Source: Parvularcula sp. LCG005
GTDB taxonomy: Bacteria > Pseudomonadota > Alphaproteobacteria > Caulobacterales > Parvularculaceae
Direction of reading: 5' to 3'
Assembly: GCF_032930845.1 (NCBI RefSeq)
Contig: NZ_CP136758.1
Coordinates: forward strand, 2,247,001 to 2,311,000
DNA length: 64,000 bases
A program made the translations under genes and the position numbers. Shown here piece after piece: positions 9,584-18,435 of this stretch (its first letter is position 1; every line of letters starts with the position of its first letter). The notes below the pieces were generated by a model. That model saw nothing but the letters and a program-made list of their open reading frames with translations, was not told the DNA's origin and did not search any database.

Positions 9584-11236
9584 ATGACTGACCAGACCCT
9601 CGTTCTCGGCCTCGATTACGGGACGGATTCGGCCCGCGCCCTTCTCGTCGATGCCAGAAGTGGTGACACGCTTGGCACGGCCGTCGCCCCCTATACCCGC
9701 TGGGCGAAGCGGCAATATTGCAAGCCAGAAGACGATCAGTACCGCCAGCACCCGCTTGATTATATCGAGGCGCTTGAGCAGGCGGTGAAGGGCGCGCTTG
9801 AAGAAGCCGGTCCCGAGGCGGCGTCGCGCGTCGCGGGGATATCCTTCGACACAACGGGTTCCACGCCGTGCCTTATCGATAAGGACGGCATACCCCTCGC
9901 CCTTCACGACGAGTTCGCCAACGACCCGGACGCGATGTTCGTTCTGTGGAAAGATCATACATCGGTGCAGGAGGCAGCTCATATCAACCAGCTGGCTGCA
10001 ACATGGAACACGGATTATCTGAAATATGTCGGCGGTATCTATTCGTCTGAATGGGGGTGGGCAAAGATCGCTCACCTGCTGAAAAACAATGACCGCGTCC
10101 ATGCGGCGGCGGCCTCGTTTGTTGAGCATTGCGACTGGATGCCAGCCCTCCTCACCGGAAAGCAGGGCCTGAGCCAGATGCCGCGCGGACGGTGTGCGGC
10201 CGGCCACAAGAATCTGTGGGCGGACGAGTGGGACGGCCTGCCGGAAGAAGGATTTCTCACGGCAATCGAACCAAGGCTCGCAGGCTACCGTGATACCTTT
10301 GCCAGGGAAACACTGACGAGCGATCAGACCGTTGGCTATCTCACCAAAGACTGGGCGGCGCGTCTTGGCCTGCCTGAAGGGATCGCGGTCGGCGCAGGCG
10401 CATTTGACTGCCACATGGGCGCCGTGGGTGGCGAGGTCCAGCCGGGCAGCCTGTCGCGCGTCATCGGCACATCAACCTGTGACATCATGATTACCCCAGC
10501 CGACACGTTGGGGGACCGCACGGTCGCAGGCATCTGCGGCCAGGTTGACGGCTCCGTCGTTCCCGACATGGTCGGGCTGGAGGCCGGGCAGTCGGCTTTT
10601 GGTGATCTGTATGCGTGGTTTGTCGACCTGATCTGCTGGCCTCTTAAAGACGCCCAAGGGACTGTGAGCGCGGCGGACCGCGATCGGGTGATCAGAAATC
10701 TGTCCGAGGCAGCGACGTCCATCAAACCAGGCGATACCGCGCCCCTTTGCCTCGACTGGATGAATGGGCGACGCACGCCCGATGCCAACCAGGAAGTCAG
10801 AGGCGCCATTGCCGGGCTGTCGCTCGGCAGTGATGCGCCCCGCATCTTCCGCGCAATTATCGAAGGGACCTGCTTTGGCTCGCGCGCCATCGTTGACCGG
10901 ATGCGCCGCGAGGGCGTTGGGATCAACGATGTGATCGCGCTAGGTGGTGTTGCCCAGAAATCCCCCCTCGTCATGCAGATCATGGCGGATGTGCTCGGCA
11001 TGCCTATTCGCGTAGCCCGGGCTGAGCAGACCTGCGCGCTCGGCGCGGCCATGTTCGCGGCCATCGGTGCTGGCCTGCATGACAGCGTCGCCGCAGCGCA
11101 GTCCAGCATGGGACAGGGCTTTGGCACCACCTATGAACCCGACCCGCAGCGTGCCGCCTATTACGATGAAATCTACGAGACGCGGTACGTTCCGCTGGGC
11201 CGCTTTGTGGAGCGGGAGCTGACAAACCGCGCCTGA
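9584..11236 (+). CDS. araB: Ribulokinase
   Basis: FGGY-family kinase phosphorylating L-ribulose with ATP. 550 residues, as expected for AraB. It begins LGLDYGTDSARALLVDARSG (phosphate-1 loop of the ASKHA fold), then DTTGSTPCLID, WKDHT, the GAGAFDCHMGAVGG segment and the C-terminal nucleotide-site IALGGVAQKSPLVMQIMADVLG. Third enzyme of the isomerase pathway; with araA and araD it delivers xylulose 5-phosphate to the pentose phosphate pathway. Confidence 0.97.
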   Translation: MTDQTLVLGLDYGTDSARALLVDARSGDTLGTAVAPYTRWAKRQYCKPEDDQYRQHPLDYIEALEQAVKGALEEAGPEAASRVAGISFDTTGSTPCLIDKDGIPLALHDEFANDPDAMFVLWKDHTSVQEAAHINQLAATWNTDYLKYVGGIYSSEWGWAKIAHLLKNNDRVHAAAASFVEHCDWMPALLTGKQGLSQMPRGRCAAGHKNLWADEWDGLPEEGFLTAIEPRLAGYRDTFARETLTSDQTVGYLTKDWAARLGLPEGIAVGAGAFDCHMGAVGGEVQPGSLSRVIGTSTCDIMITPADTLGDRTVAGICGQVDGSVVPDMVGLEAGQSAFGDLYAWFVDLICWPLKDAQGTVSAADRDRVIRNLSEAATSIKPGDTAPLCLDWMNGRRTPDANQEVRGAIAGLSLGSDAPRIFRAIIEGTCFGSRAIVDRMRREGVGINDVIALGGVAQKSPLVMQIMADVLGMPIRVARAEQTCALGAAMFAAIGAGLHDSVAAAQSSMGQGFGTTYEPDPQRAAYYDEIYETRYVPLGRFVERELTNRA

Positions 11237-11298
11237 GGCGCTTGTCTTTCTGGTCGAGGACAGCAAGGACAGGGCACTTCCCAACGCAGAGGTGCCCT

Positions 11299-12087
11299 AT
11301 GACCACTCCCTCCCCGGTTCTTCAGACCATGATGTCCGCCGCACAGGCAGGCGGTGACGTCCTGCGCAATGCTTTTGCACGACTGGGGACATTGACGATA
11401 CAGCACAAAAAATCATCGGACTTTGTGTCGGAAGCCGATCTGGATGCCGAGAAAGTCATTTTCCGTATTCTGAAGGATGCCTACCCCGCCTATTCGGCCC
11501 ATCTGGAAGAAGGCGGTATCGTTGAGGGCGCGGACAAGGACCATCAGTGGATTGTCGACCCGCTCGATGGGACGACAAACTTCCTGCACGGCCTGCCGCA
11601 TTTTTCCGTGTCCATCGCCCTGGCCTATCGCGGAAAGCCAATCGCCGGGGTCGTCTTCAATCCGGTCAGTAACGAGATGTTCGTTGCGGAAGAAGGCCAC
11701 GGTGCGCTGCTGAACGGAAATCCCATCAAGGTCTCGGGCCACAAGCCGCTGGCCGAATGCCTGTTCGGGACGGGCCTGCCGTTCAAGGACAAGAAAGGCC
11801 ATGAGGCGATGGCGCAAGAGCTGATCGCACCCATGAAATCCCTGGCCGGCATACGACGTCTCGGATCGGCTGCCCTGGACCTCGCCTTTGTGGCGAGTGG
11901 ACGGTTTGATGTGTTCTGGGAACATGATCTCAGCCCTTGGGATGTCGCCGCGGGCATCATTCTTATCCGCGAGGCAGGCGGCTGTGTGACCTCTTTTGAT
12001 GGCACACAGACCGACCTTCCCTATCGCTCCATCCTCGCGTCGAACACGACGCTGCACGAAGAGGCCATAGCGCTTCTCACTGGATGA
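11299..12087 (+). CDS. Inositol monophosphatase family protein
   Basis: A 262-residue Mg-dependent sugar/inositol phosphatase. Metal sites are visible: EEGG (Glu), DPLDGTTNF (two Asp) and the distal SPWDVAAGIILIREAGG (Asp). Substrate may be inositol 1-phosphate or another small phosphomonoester. It begins 62 bases after araB on the same strand with AGAGGTG before the ATG. An upstream in-frame start at 11242 lacks such a signal. It may be part of the ara operon; if so, a role in clearing a sugar phosphate is possible but unproven. The C-terminal end is close to the convergent GH51 gene. Confidence 0.88.
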   Translation: MTTPSPVLQTMMSAAQAGGDVLRNAFARLGTLTIQHKKSSDFVSEADLDAEKVIFRILKDAYPAYSAHLEEGGIVEGADKDHQWIVDPLDGTTNFLHGLPHFSVSIALAYRGKPIAGVVFNPVSNEMFVAEEGHGALLNGNPIKVSGHKPLAECLFGTGLPFKDKKGHEAMAQELIAPMKSLAGIRRLGSAALDLAFVASGRFDVFWEHDLSPWDVAAGIILIREAGGCVTSFDGTQTDLPYRSILASNTTLHEEAIALLTG

Positions 12088-12092
12088 AAGTC

Positions 12093-12107
12093 GGGCGCCG
12101 GGACGCC
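12093..12107. terminator. Weak hairpin between convergent IMPase and GH51 genes
   Basis: GGGCG (12093-12097) pairs with CGCCC (12103-12107) across a 6-base loop, followed on the plus strand by AACCTTTATT. A short stem with a poor U-tract, so a candidate only. Confidence 0.3.
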
Positions 12108-12113
12108 CAACCT

Positions 12114-13637
12114 TTATTCCATGGTCAGCACGACAACCGAGTGCGCGGGCAGTGTGACCGTGAAAATATCATTCTCCGCACTGACGGACATGGAAGTGGG
12201 GACCACGGCCGTCTTGTCGTCGAAGGTATTGTGGCCATCCATACGGGCGGCGGTCAGCACGCGTCCATTCAATGTTGCAGCCCCACTGGCGGGCAAGGAC
12301 ACATCGTGGCTGGATTTGGGATCAGCGTTGACCAGGCCGATCACGATCTCGCCCTCGGGCGTACGGGCAGCTGTCGCGGACAATGCCGGGAAGCTGATGT
12401 CACCGGACGTGTAGCTGGGGCTGTCCAATGCGATTTCCAATGCCGTCGCCCCTTGGAATGGCGTGTACATCTCAAACACATGATAGGTGGGCGTCAGCAC
12501 CATGTCCGGGCCATCGACGAGGATCATGGCCTGCAGAACGTTCACCATCTGCGCGATATTGGTCATCGGCACGCGGTCTGCATAGTCGTGGAAGATGTTG
12601 AAGTTCAGGGCCGCGACAACCGCATCACGGATCGTGTTCTGCTGGTAAAGCGCTGGCGCGCCCTCCTCACCATCAACCCACATGCCCCACTCGTCCACAT
12701 ACAGACCAAAATCGTCACCAAGCTCATGCTCATCGATCATGGCAAGCGACGCATCAATGGCCGGTTTGATACGCAGTGTATTGCGAATGGTGGACGCCCA
12801 CTCTTCTTCGGGAAAATCGAGCGCGTCTCCCTTCTCACCCCAATCCCCGGTCGGCAGGGTGTAGTAGTGAAGCGAGATGCCCTCACTCAGGCTGCCGATA
12901 TTGGGATGGTCGAGCACATCCTTTGAGTAGTCGATGTTGCCCTCATGCGACCCTGAAATCACCCGCTTGGGCTGCTCCCCTGACGTCTTCAGGAATGTTG
13001 CCCAAAGAGCATAAAGATCGGCATAGGCGTCGGGGCGCAAATGGCCGCCGCAGCCCCACGTTTCGTTGCCCACGGACAAATAATCGATTTTCCACGGTTC
13101 GGCACGGCCATTGGCCCGACGCTCGTCGGCCAGATCAGATTTGCCGTCAAAGGTGATATATTCAAGCCAGTCCGTCGCTTCGTTCAGCGTACCGGTCCCG
13201 AGATTGACGTTGAGATAGGTCTTGGCCCCCAGACGTTCGGCGAGATTGAAGAATTCATGGGTACCGAAAGTGTTGGGTTCCGGTGTACCGCCCCACGCCA
13301 TGTTCGTGCGCCCGGCCCGTTTTGACCCGACGCCGTCCCGCCAGTGATAGAGGTCAGCATAACACCCGCCCGGCCAGCGGATGACAGGGATATCGAGCTT
13401 GTCGAGCGCGTCGAAGACATCATTTCGAATCCCATCCGTATTCGGAATTTTGCTTTTCTTGCCCACCCAGATGCTGTCATAGGGCTGCCCGCCCAGATGC
13501 TCCAGAAACTGGCCATAGACCTCAGGCTGGATCACGCCGATCTCGCTGTCGGTGTTGATCGTCAATTCTGTCTGCGCGAAGGCAGGCAAGGCTGTCAGTG
13601 TGGCAAGGGCGCTGATCGCCGTCGCAAATTTTCTCAT
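12114..13637 (-). CDS. GH51 alpha-L-arabinofuranosidase, exported
   Basis: Releases L-arabinofuranosyl side chains from arabinoxylan or arabinan oligosaccharides. 507 residues with a Sec signal (about 1-21, LPAFA/QTE), so periplasmic or outer. (Many GH51 enzymes are cytosolic.) GH51 signatures: GQFLEHLGG, RWPGGCYADLYHWRDGVG, acid/base Glu192 in GNETWGCGG and nucleophile Glu316 in YVDEWGMW. A C-terminal beta-sandwich follows from about residue 400. GGAGG lies 5 bases before the ATG. The preceding gene on this strand is a GH2-like remnant ending 20 bases upstream. Confidence 0.95.
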   Translation of the reverse strand: MRKFATAISALATLTALPAFAQTELTINTDSEIGVIQPEVYGQFLEHLGGQPYDSIWVGKKSKIPNTDGIRNDVFDALDKLDIPVIRWPGGCYADLYHWRDGVGSKRAGRTNMAWGGTPEPNTFGTHEFFNLAERLGAKTYLNVNLGTGTLNEATDWLEYITFDGKSDLADERRANGRAEPWKIDYLSVGNETWGCGGHLRPDAYADLYALWATFLKTSGEQPKRVISGSHEGNIDYSKDVLDHPNIGSLSEGISLHYYTLPTGDWGEKGDALDFPEEEWASTIRNTLRIKPAIDASLAMIDEHELGDDFGLYVDEWGMWVDGEEGAPALYQQNTIRDAVVAALNFNIFHDYADRVPMTNIAQMVNVLQAMILVDGPDMVLTPTYHVFEMYTPFQGATALEIALDSPSYTSGDISFPALSATAARTPEGEIVIGLVNADPKSSHDVSLPASGAATLNGRVLTAARMDGHNTFDDKTAVVPTSMSVSAENDIFTVTLPAHSVVVLTME

Positions 13638-13657
13638 AAATCCTCCAACATCTCTTT

Positions 13658-13897
13658 TTAATGGGGCCGCGTCATTTCTTGGGCGGTTTGGTGGTGGTGA
13701 TAATTGTCGTCCCGCCCGATCGTCGACCGCAGATCGGCAGGATCACCCTGATGGAAGCGCCAGTCATCATTGATGGAAATACGTTCGCGCGGCCCCTCTG
13801 CCATCGCGCTTCCAGCAAGCGCGATAAAAAGCACACCGCCAACGCCCACCAACACAGACGCCTTCACTTTTACGACCATCGCGTTCGTCCCACTCAT
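13658..13897 (-). pseudogene. Truncated N-terminal remnant of a GH2-type glycoside hydrolase
   Basis: A 79-residue frame with a Sec signal (hydrophobic VLVGVGGVLFIALAGSAMA), then RERISINDDWRFHQGDPADL, which resembles the mature N-terminus of GH2 beta-galactosidase-like enzymes (NDGWRF-x-x-GD). After that the similarity ends (RSTIGRDDNYHHHQT...) and the frame stops 20 bases before the GH51 gene. GH2 enzymes normally exceed 600 residues, so this is read as the stump of a deleted gene. It may still act as a leader in the GH51 transcript. The GH2 link rests on a short match. The preferred start is the Met of MSGTNAM. Confidence 0.5.
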
Positions 13898-13994
13898 GTC
13901 GTTACGACATTTTTGTCTTCTTCTGGCGCGCACTCTAGCAAAAACGGGCGCAAGATGAACCCGAACGCGGCTGGTACGGCAATGCGGCCGCGCT

Positions 13995-14010
13995 TTGGCA
14001 ACGTTTTCAA
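13995..14010. promoter_or_regulatory. Candidate LacI-family operator upstream of the GH51 transcript
   Basis: TTGGCAACGTTTTCAA is symmetric at TTG..AACGTT..CAA, a typical LacI-family operator layout with a central CG. It lies about 100 bases upstream of the minus-strand GH2 remnant/GH51 transcript and 69 bases before the divergent ATP-grasp fusion gene. Closely similar sequence is found upstream of the ara operon (4315-4330). Confidence 0.55.
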
Positions 14011-14078
14011 TTATCGGACAGTCCGTCTCCTCGCGGGAACCTTTCGGGCGGAACGCGGTTTAGACGGAACGAGGGATC

Positions 14079-16232
14079 ATGGACAAAAAAGCATCGCCAG
14101 CGGCCAGCGCAACGGCCGCTGACCGCGAGTCATCAAGACAAAAAAACGCTAGACCCGCAGGTCGGGCCATCGTCACCTATGGCCGCAGCCTGATGTCACT
14201 GGTCATCGCGCGCTCCCTGCACGAGCGCGGCATTGAAGTCATCGGCTGCGATGATGTGGACATGACGGTTCTGTCCTTCTCCAAGCATGTGAAGGACAAT
14301 TTCCGGCACACCGCCCTCGACGATAATCTTGAACAGGCCCTGACGGACTTTGAGGAGGCGGTACGGCGCTTCGCTCCCGATGACGACCGACCCTATGTCC
14401 TGATACCGGCGTTCCGGGATGCGAGCGTTTTCGCCCGATACCGGGAGCGCTTCGAGCCGCTTATCCGTGTCGCCGCCCCCTCGCCGCAGTCGATCCAGTT
14501 CGTTCACCCCAAGGATCACTTCGCCGCATTCGGGGAACGGCACGGTCTGGCTATTCCTCATACGGATATTGTTCACGGCCGGGACTGGCGAAGTGTCGTC
14601 GCCCAAGACGCCAAATGGCCGCGGATTGTCAAACCGGCGGACGGTGTTGGCGGCCGCGGGGTAAAACTCGTCAAATCGCCCGAAGACCTTGATCATTACA
14701 CGGAAAACGTCCACGCCGACGACACGATACTGGTACAGGAAGCGATCGACGGCGAAGATTACTGCGTTTCGGTTGCCGCGGCGGAAGGCGTCCTGACGGG
14801 CGCCGTCGTGTACAAAAATCTGCGCCAATTCCCCATCGAGTCCGGCGCCGGTGCCGTGCGAGAAACCGTTGACGCGACGCCTTTTCTACCGGCCACCCGC
14901 AAACTGCTGGCGGAGACGAACTGGCACGGCGTGGCGGAAATCGATTTTCGCTGGAATGGTGATCCTGCGGTTGAGCCGACCATTATCGAAGTCAACCCGC
15001 GCTTCTGGGCCGGTCTGTTTCACTCGACCGCTTCGGGCGTCGACTTTCCGTATATTGCCTTTTGTCAGGCCGCCGGGATTCCGGTGCCCCCATTTGATCC
15101 GGCCAGTGTCGAAATCGGCTTCCAGTCACGCACCTCAGGCGCGTGGCTTCTTTCTGTCGCAGAAGAAGTCTCAAGCTCCGACCCGCATCTCGAGAAAGCC
15201 CGGGAAGCGTGGGCGACGATGGGCGATGAGCTGGTGGACGGGCACAAGAGAAAGAGCATCGCCGCCTTCGCCAAAGCGCTGACCGAAGGCACCAGAGGCT
15301 TGGGCGTCTCGGGTGCCGTTCTGGAGAAGGGCAAGGATTTTGATCATCTGCCGTCGGAGCTCTCGGTGGACGATGATCCCGCTGTCGGTCTTGGCGCTCT
15401 CTTTGCCGTCAGTTCACTCCTGCGTCATGGCAAACTCCCCGACGAGCTGGTCTTCGATGTCAAACAGGAACCCAAGCGCCAGCCCAAAGTGTGGACGCCC
15501 GAGCCCGACGCCGGAAGGGAGCGTCCTGTCATCGGCATCACCAAGCCCGATGATGGGGACTGGCTCGCTTATCAATGCATGCGGTTCGCCGTGCGGATGG
15601 CAGGCGGTGAACCCGTCAAGATCACGTCGCGCGCGCCGCGTGAGCCACATTCAATCGACGGTCTGCTTTTCGGCGGTGGATCCGACGTCTATCCCGAACT
15701 CTATGCGGAAGCCCCCGCAACGGGGCAGCGCTATGACCGGCTCCGTGATGAGATGGAAGCTGACTGGGCGGAAACGGCCGTGCGGGTTGGCATCCCGATG
15801 CTGGGGATCTGCCGCGGCATGCAGATGATGAATGTTCTCGACGGTGGGACGCTGTGGCCCGACCTGTCGCAGTACAAAAAGAAATATCCGACCCGCTTCC
15901 TGCAGCGCATTTTCTACCGCAAGCCTGTGGAGATCGAAGACAATACCACTCTCGATAGTGTCACTGACGACAACTCGATCTGCGTGAACTCGGTCCACAC
16001 CCAGGCCATAAAGGATGTGGGTCCGTCGTTTCGCGTGACGGCGCGAGAGCCCAACGGACTGATCCAGGCCATTGAGGCGACCGATGGCCCTTTCCGAATG
16101 GGCGTCCAGTTCCACCCTGAGTTCCTGATCTATCGGGCTTTCGCCCGGCAGTTGTTCGAGCGGTTCATAGAGGCCGCCAGCACCTATCGCGCCCAGAAGA
16201 AACCGGCGCTGACCGAGGCGCTGGACGACTGA
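14079..16232 (+). CDS. ATP-grasp ligase fused to a class I glutamine amidotransferase-like (peptidase C26) domain
   Basis: A 717-residue two-domain cytosolic protein. Residues about 28-340 form an ATP-grasp ligase: a pre-ATP-grasp Rossmann part, the KPADGVGGRGVKL glycine loop (185-197), VQEAIDGEDYCVSV (219-231), and the Mg site in IIEVNPRFW (302-310). Residues about 482-700 are a PuuD/gamma-glutamyl-hydrolase-like domain: FGGGSDVYPELY oxyanion region, nucleophile Cys578 in GICRGMQ, and His679/Glu681 in GVQFHPEF. The family knowledge suggests formation of an amide or peptide bond in one half and hydrolysis or amide-N chemistry in the other. The substrate is unknown. It precedes a DUF4212/SSS symporter pair by 108 bases. 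Low-complexity N-terminal 27 residues look disordered. Confidence 0.85.
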   Translation: MDKKASPAASATAADRESSRQKNARPAGRAIVTYGRSLMSLVIARSLHERGIEVIGCDDVDMTVLSFSKHVKDNFRHTALDDNLEQALTDFEEAVRRFAPDDDRPYVLIPAFRDASVFARYRERFEPLIRVAAPSPQSIQFVHPKDHFAAFGERHGLAIPHTDIVHGRDWRSVVAQDAKWPRIVKPADGVGGRGVKLVKSPEDLDHYTENVHADDTILVQEAIDGEDYCVSVAAAEGVLTGAVVYKNLRQFPIESGAGAVRETVDATPFLPATRKLLAETNWHGVAEIDFRWNGDPAVEPTIIEVNPRFWAGLFHSTASGVDFPYIAFCQAAGIPVPPFDPASVEIGFQSRTSGAWLLSVAEEVSSSDPHLEKAREAWATMGDELVDGHKRKSIAAFAKALTEGTRGLGVSGAVLEKGKDFDHLPSELSVDDDPAVGLGALFAVSSLLRHGKLPDELVFDVKQEPKRQPKVWTPEPDAGRERPVIGITKPDDGDWLAYQCMRFAVRMAGGEPVKITSRAPREPHSIDGLLFGGGSDVYPELYAEAPATGQRYDRLRDEMEADWAETAVRVGIPMLGICRGMQMMNVLDGGTLWPDLSQYKKKYPTRFLQRIFYRKPVEIEDNTTLDSVTDDNSICVNSVHTQAIKDVGPSFRVTAREPNGLIQAIEATDGPFRMGVQFHPEFLIYRAFARQLFERFIEAASTYRAQKKPALTEALDD

Positions 16233-16340
16233 TTTCCCAACGCGCCGTTTCGCATCAATAGCTTGTCTAAATGGACCCTAGCCGATCCTGCCAGTTTACG
16301 GCATGGTCGGGGCAAAAATGACACGTCAGGGAGCAACCGA

Positions 16341-16619
16341 ATGTCAGAACAATCCGAACCGACATCCAAGAGGACCGACGGTAAGGCCTATTGGCGGGCC
16401 ACGATCCGTCTGACGGTGACCCTTCTCGTGATCTGGTTTGCGGTGTCCTACGGCGCCGGCATCCTGCTGCGTGACACGCTCGATCAGTTCTCGGTCGGCG
16501 GTGCGCCGATGGGGTTCTGGTTCGCCCAGCAGGGCGCCATCTATGTCTTCCTTATCCTGATCGTTGTCTATTGCATCGGCATGAACCGCATCGCCCGCAA
16601 ACATGGCGTGGAGGGTTAA
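16341..16619 (+). CDS. DUF4212 protein, small subunit of a sodium/solute symporter
   Basis: 92 residues with two membrane segments (about 22-42 and 60-82) and the typical end YCIGMNRIARKHGV. The DUF4212 family is encoded directly before large SSS symporters of the acetate/propionate type and is thought to be an accessory subunit. AGGGAG is 7 bases before the ATG at 16341. The large subunit starts 3 bases after the stop, indicating a co-translated pair. Confidence 0.9.
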   Translation: MSEQSEPTSKRTDGKAYWRATIRLTVTLLVIWFAVSYGAGILLRDTLDQFSVGGAPMGFWFAQQGAIYVFLILIVVYCIGMNRIARKHGVEG

Positions 16620-16622
16620 GTC

Positions 16623-18419
16623 ATGGATCAGACGTTCTGGACATACCTTTTTGTCGGCCTGTCCTTCGCGACCTATGTGGGCATCGCCATCTGGGCGCGC
16701 GCTGGCTCGACCAATGATTTTTACGTGGCCGGCCACGATGTCCATCCGGTCGTCAACGGCATGGCGACGGCCGCAGACTGGATGTCCGCCGCCTCATTCC
16801 TGTCCATGGCCGGGCTGATCGCCTTTCTTGGCTATGGCGGGTCTGTGTACCTGATGGGCTGGACAGGCGGCTACGTTCTTCTGGCGCTCCTGCTGGCCCC
16901 GTTCCTGCGTGAATTCGGCAAGTTCACCGTCCCTGACTTCGTTGGCGACCGATACTACTCAACCTTTGCCCGTATCGTTGCGGTCGTCTGCACACTGTTC
17001 GTGTCCTTCACCTATATCGCAGGACAGATGAAGGGTGTGGGCGTCGCGTTCTCCGGCTTCCTCGGCGTGCCGTTCGATATCGGTATCTGGATCGGCATGG
17101 CGATCGTCTTCGTCTACGCCACATTCGGCGGTATGAAGGGGGTCACCTATACCCAGGTCGCGCAGTATTGCGTGATGATCTTCGCCTATACGGTACCGGC
17201 GATCTTCATCTCCCTGATCATTACGGACAATCCGATCCCGCAGCTTGGCTTTATCAGCAACGCCGCAGGCGAGGATATCTCCATGCTGGAGAAGCTCAAC
17301 ACGGTCGTGACCGATCTGGGCTTCGCCGCCTATACGGAAACCGACAAGTCGATGTTCGACGTCTTTGCCATCACCGGCGCCCTGATGTTCGGCACGGCGG
17401 GCCTGCCCCACGTCATCGTGCGGTTCTTCACGGTATCCAGCGCCAAGGCCGCCCGCGTCTCGGCCGGGTGGGCGCTGTTCTTCATCGCCCTGCTCTACAC
17501 CACGGCGCCGGCCGTCGGTGCCTTTGCGCGGCTCAACTTCGTGCAGACCGTCAATGAGGCGACCTATATCAGCGACGATGAAGACTATGCTTCTCGCGCC
17601 GCCGAGATCGAAGCGGCGGGCGGCAAGCCTGTTCCTGAGTGGTACAAGGACTGGGAGAAAACCGATCTTCTTCAGTATGAAGACAAGAACGGTGATGGCA
17701 TCATGCAGTATCGGGGTCCTGCCGCGCCGGACGGCCTCGAAAACGAAGTGACGCCCAATCGCGATATTTTCGTTCTCGCCAACCCGCAAATTGCCAAATT
17801 GCCAGGCTGGGTCATTGGCCTGGTAGTGGCCGGCGGCCTGGCCGCCGCGCTGTCAACGGCCGCAGGCCTGTTGATGGTCATCTCATCGGCCGTCAGTCAT
17901 GATCTGTGTCGGCGGACCCTGTTCAAGAATATGGACGACAAGACGGAGCTGCGGGTCGCACGGCTTGCCGCCGCTGCCGCCGTCTTCGCCGCGGGTCTGC
18001 TGGGGATCAGCGCCGACAAGCTCGGCTTCGTGGCCCAGGTTGTCGCGTTCGCCTTTGGCCTTGCCGCTGCATCCCTGTTCCCGATTATCTTCCTGGGGAT
18101 TTTCTGGACGAGGATGAACCGCGAAGGCGCCATCACCGCCATGCTGGTCGGTCTGGTCACAACCTTCAGCTATATCTACTACTTCAAGTTCGGGGGCGGC
18201 ACACCGGACCAGTATTTCCTCGGTGTATCCCCTGAAGGCATCGGGTTCGTTGTGATGTTCCTGTCGCTGATCGTCGGCGCCGTGGTGTCCTTGATCACGC
18301 CGCCGCCGCCGCAGGACGTCATCGACCTTGTCGAAGACATCCGCGTCCCCGGTACGCGGAAACCCCATGGGTCGGCTGAAGGCGGTATAGCGCCCGATGC
18401 TCTGCACCCGGCGGAATAA
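16623..18419 (+). CDS. Large subunit of a DUF4212-paired sodium/solute symporter (ActP-like, VC_2705 type)
   Basis: A 598-residue SSS permease with about 13-14 membrane helices. NDFYVAGHDVHPVVNGMATAADWMSAASFLSMAG is the ActP-like N-terminal signature. The family transports short-chain monocarboxylates such as acetate. A hydrophilic insert at about 310-385 contains DKNGDGIMQ (354-362), which looks like an EF-hand/dockerin calcium loop. ALSTAAGLLMVISSAVSHDL (about 405-424) is the Na2-site helix. Partner of the DUF4212 gene 3 bases upstream. Transcription ends at a strong hairpin 16 bases past the stop. Confidence 0.92.
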   Translation: MDQTFWTYLFVGLSFATYVGIAIWARAGSTNDFYVAGHDVHPVVNGMATAADWMSAASFLSMAGLIAFLGYGGSVYLMGWTGGYVLLALLLAPFLREFGKFTVPDFVGDRYYSTFARIVAVVCTLFVSFTYIAGQMKGVGVAFSGFLGVPFDIGIWIGMAIVFVYATFGGMKGVTYTQVAQYCVMIFAYTVPAIFISLIITDNPIPQLGFISNAAGEDISMLEKLNTVVTDLGFAAYTETDKSMFDVFAITGALMFGTAGLPHVIVRFFTVSSAKAARVSAGWALFFIALLYTTAPAVGAFARLNFVQTVNEATYISDDEDYASRAAEIEAAGGKPVPEWYKDWEKTDLLQYEDKNGDGIMQYRGPAAPDGLENEVTPNRDIFVLANPQIAKLPGWVIGLVVAGGLAAALSTAAGLLMVISSAVSHDLCRRTLFKNMDDKTELRVARLAAAAAVFAAGLLGISADKLGFVAQVVAFAFGLAAASLFPIIFLGIFWTRMNREGAITAMLVGLVTTFSYIYYFKFGGGTPDQYFLGVSPEGIGFVVMFLSLIVGAVVSLITPPPPQDVIDLVEDIRVPGTRKPHGSAEGGIAPDALHPAE

Positions 18420-18435
18420 CCGCCCCAGAATGTAG

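Noticed and set aside
9452-10414. 320-codon open frame opposite araD/araB
   Set aside because: Antisense to two diagnostic enzymes; no independent support.
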